A stretch of DNA of 64,000 nt from Curtobacterium sp. MCBA15_001. GTDB lineage: Bacteria > Actinomycetota > Actinomycetes > Actinomycetales > Microbacteriaceae. Below the pieces are notes generated by a model. It was not told the origin of the DNA. It searched no databases and saw nothing but the letters and a program-made list of their open reading frames with translations. Position numbers and translations under genes: made by a program. Positions 61,758 to 64,000 of this stretch are shown here, piece after piece. Each line of letters starts with the position of its first letter. Positions within the stretch are counted from its first letter, which is position 1. The DNA lies in assembly GCF_001864835.1 (NCBI RefSeq), contig NZ_MJGI01000025.1, positions 228,420-292,419 of the forward strand. Reading direction: 5' to 3'.

Positions 61758-62819
61758 ATGCGCGCGTTGTACAAGCCCGAGGCCGCACCCGGCCTGGTGA
61801 TGACCGAACGACCCGATCCGGTGCCGACCGACGACGAGGTCCTGATCCGCGTGCTGCGCACCGGGATCTGTGGCACCGACCTGCACATCCGGCGGTGGGA
61901 CGACTGGGCGGCGTCGGCCGTGGTCGCGCCGCTGGTGCCGGGGCACGAGTTCTGCGGCGAGGTCGTCCAGGTCGGCTCGGCGGTCCGCGACGTCGCCGTG
62001 GGGGACCTGGTCTCCGGCGAGGGGCACGTCGTGTGCGGGACCTGCCGGAACTGCCGCGCCGGTCGCCGCCAGATGTGCATCCGCACCCGAGGGGTCGGCG
62101 TGCAGCGGGACGGGGCCTTCGCCGAGCTGTTGACCCTGCCCGGGGCGAACGTGTGGGTGCACCACGGCAGCGTCGACCCCGAGGTCGGGGCGCTCTTCGA
62201 TCCTCTCGGCAACGCCGTGCACACCGCGCTGGCGTTCCCGGTCGTGGGGGAGGACGTGCTGGTCACGGGCTGCGGCCCGATCGGCCTGATGGCGATCGCC
62301 GTCGCGCGCCACGCCGGAGCCCGGTTCGTGGTGGGCACCGACGTCAGCACGAACCGTCTGGCGATGGCGACCGACATGGGCGCCGACCTGGCTGTCGACG
62401 TCGGCGGTGACACGGACGCCGCCTCCGCCGCGATCCGTGCCGCCCAGCACGGCCTCGGCATGCGCGAGGGCTTCGACGTCGGCTTCGAGATGTCCGGCGC
62501 CCCGACCGCGCTGCCGTCGATGGTCGCGAACATGAACCACGGTGGCCGGATCGCGATGCTCGGTCTGCCGTCGAGCGCGATCGCGGTGGACTGGGCGCTC
62601 GTCGTCACGCACATGCTGACGGTGAAGGGCATCTACGGCCGCGAGATGTTCGAGACCTGGCAGGCGATGAGCTCGATGCTCGCCACGAGCAGCACGCTCC
62701 GCGACCGCATCGGGTCGCTGGTCACGGCGCGCTACCCGGCGCGCGACTGGGAGCAGGCATTCGACGCAGCAGGCAGCGCAGACGGCGGCAAGGTCGTCAT
62801 CGACTGGACGGAGATGTAG
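61758..62819 (+). CDS. tdh: L-threonine 3-dehydrogenase
   Basis: Tdh oxidises L-threonine to 2-amino-3-ketobutyrate with NAD. The 353-residue zinc alcohol dehydrogenase-type protein shows the catalytic zinc ligands in [10 protein letters not shown] and [10 protein letters not shown], the structural zinc cysteines in [16 protein letters not shown], and the NAD site [19 protein letters not shown]. Assignment as threonine dehydrogenase rests on the next gene, kbl, which starts directly after the stop. ATG 61758 has gacgaggtgg in front. It is divergent from the DUF4383 gene. Confidence 0.94.
   Translation: MRALYKPEAAPGLVMTERPDPVPTDDEVLIRVLRTGICGTDLHIRRWDDWAASAVVAPLVPGHEFCGEVVQVGSAVRDVAVGDLVSGEGHVVCGTCRNCRAGRRQMCIRTRGVGVQRDGAFAELLTLPGANVWVHHGSVDPEVGALFDPLGNAVHTALAFPVVGEDVLVTGCGPIGLMAIAVARHAGARFVVGTDVSTNRLAMATDMGADLAVDVGGDTDAASAAIRAAQHGLGMREGFDVGFEMSGAPTALPSMVANMNHGGRIAMLGLPSSAIAVDWALVVTHMLTVKGIYGREMFETWQAMSSMLATSSTLRDRIGSLVTARYPARDWEQAFDAAGSADGGKVVIDWTEM

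Positions 62820-64000
<1,181 letters not shown>

Overview
The window is a 64-kb piece of a GC-rich actinobacterial chromosome. GTG starts are very common, neighbouring genes often overlap by 4 bases (ATGA/GTGA), and most third codon positions are G or C. Gene content and order (dxr, site-2 protease, ispG, proS, nusA, ylxR, infB, rbfA, truB, ribF; rpsD, alaS, ruvX, mltG, aroC-aroK-aroB; efp, nusB, pyrR-pyrB-pyrC-carA-carB-pyrF-gmk-rpoZ-metK-priA) are those of Micrococcales. The best guess is Microbacteriaceae, perhaps Curtobacterium, but this is inferred from gene style, not from a database match.

Region by region. 1-8684: a surface/envelope cluster read rightwards: the end of a secreted fibronectin-like protein, a MoxR ATPase, a DUF58 protein, a TgpA-like membrane protein whose transglutaminase triad is lost, a zinc-ribbon/FHA protein and an unknown membrane protein. 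8708-10374: asparaginase II and an OsmC protein, divergent across a repeat-rich spacer. 10381-18930: an FKBP lipoprotein, isoprenoid genes dxr and ispG, a site-2 protease, an NCS1 permease with an isochorismatase-fold hydrolase, and proS. 19106-28239: the nusA-ylxR-infB-rbfA translation cluster, then mutY, a uridine-kinase-like gene without its P-loop, truB, two small membrane proteins and ribF. 28351-32065: DUF349 protein, secreted-type cyclophilin and RarA. 32316-40965: rpsD, alaS, ruvX, mltG and the aroCKB shikimate genes. 40966-43280: a sparse stretch with one small gene, then an AarF/UbiB kinase. 43442-57855: efp, nusB and a nearly gapless pyrimidine operon running into gmk, rpoZ, metK and priA. 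57902-61144: one large accessory gene. 61205-64000: a DUF4383 membrane protein and the tdh-kbl threonine degradation pair, with kbl cut by the window edge.

The most interesting gene is at 57902-61144. It encodes 1080 residues with an N-terminal PD-(D/E)XK-like nuclease domain of DUF4297/Cap4 type, a central STAND-type NTPase and a long helical C-terminal region. This is the layout of Avs-type antiviral sensors. It stands alone in housekeeping surroundings and uses visibly more A/T-ending codons than its neighbours.

Other points of note are a recurrent TANNNT box 6-7 bases before start codons (leaderless transcripts), a PyrR-binding RNA loop before pyrR, a fusion of actinobacterial integration host factor to guanylate kinase, a duplicated nusA tail, and the absence of rimP and coaBC from their usual positions. 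No rRNA, tRNA, CRISPR array, insertion sequence or prophage was seen.
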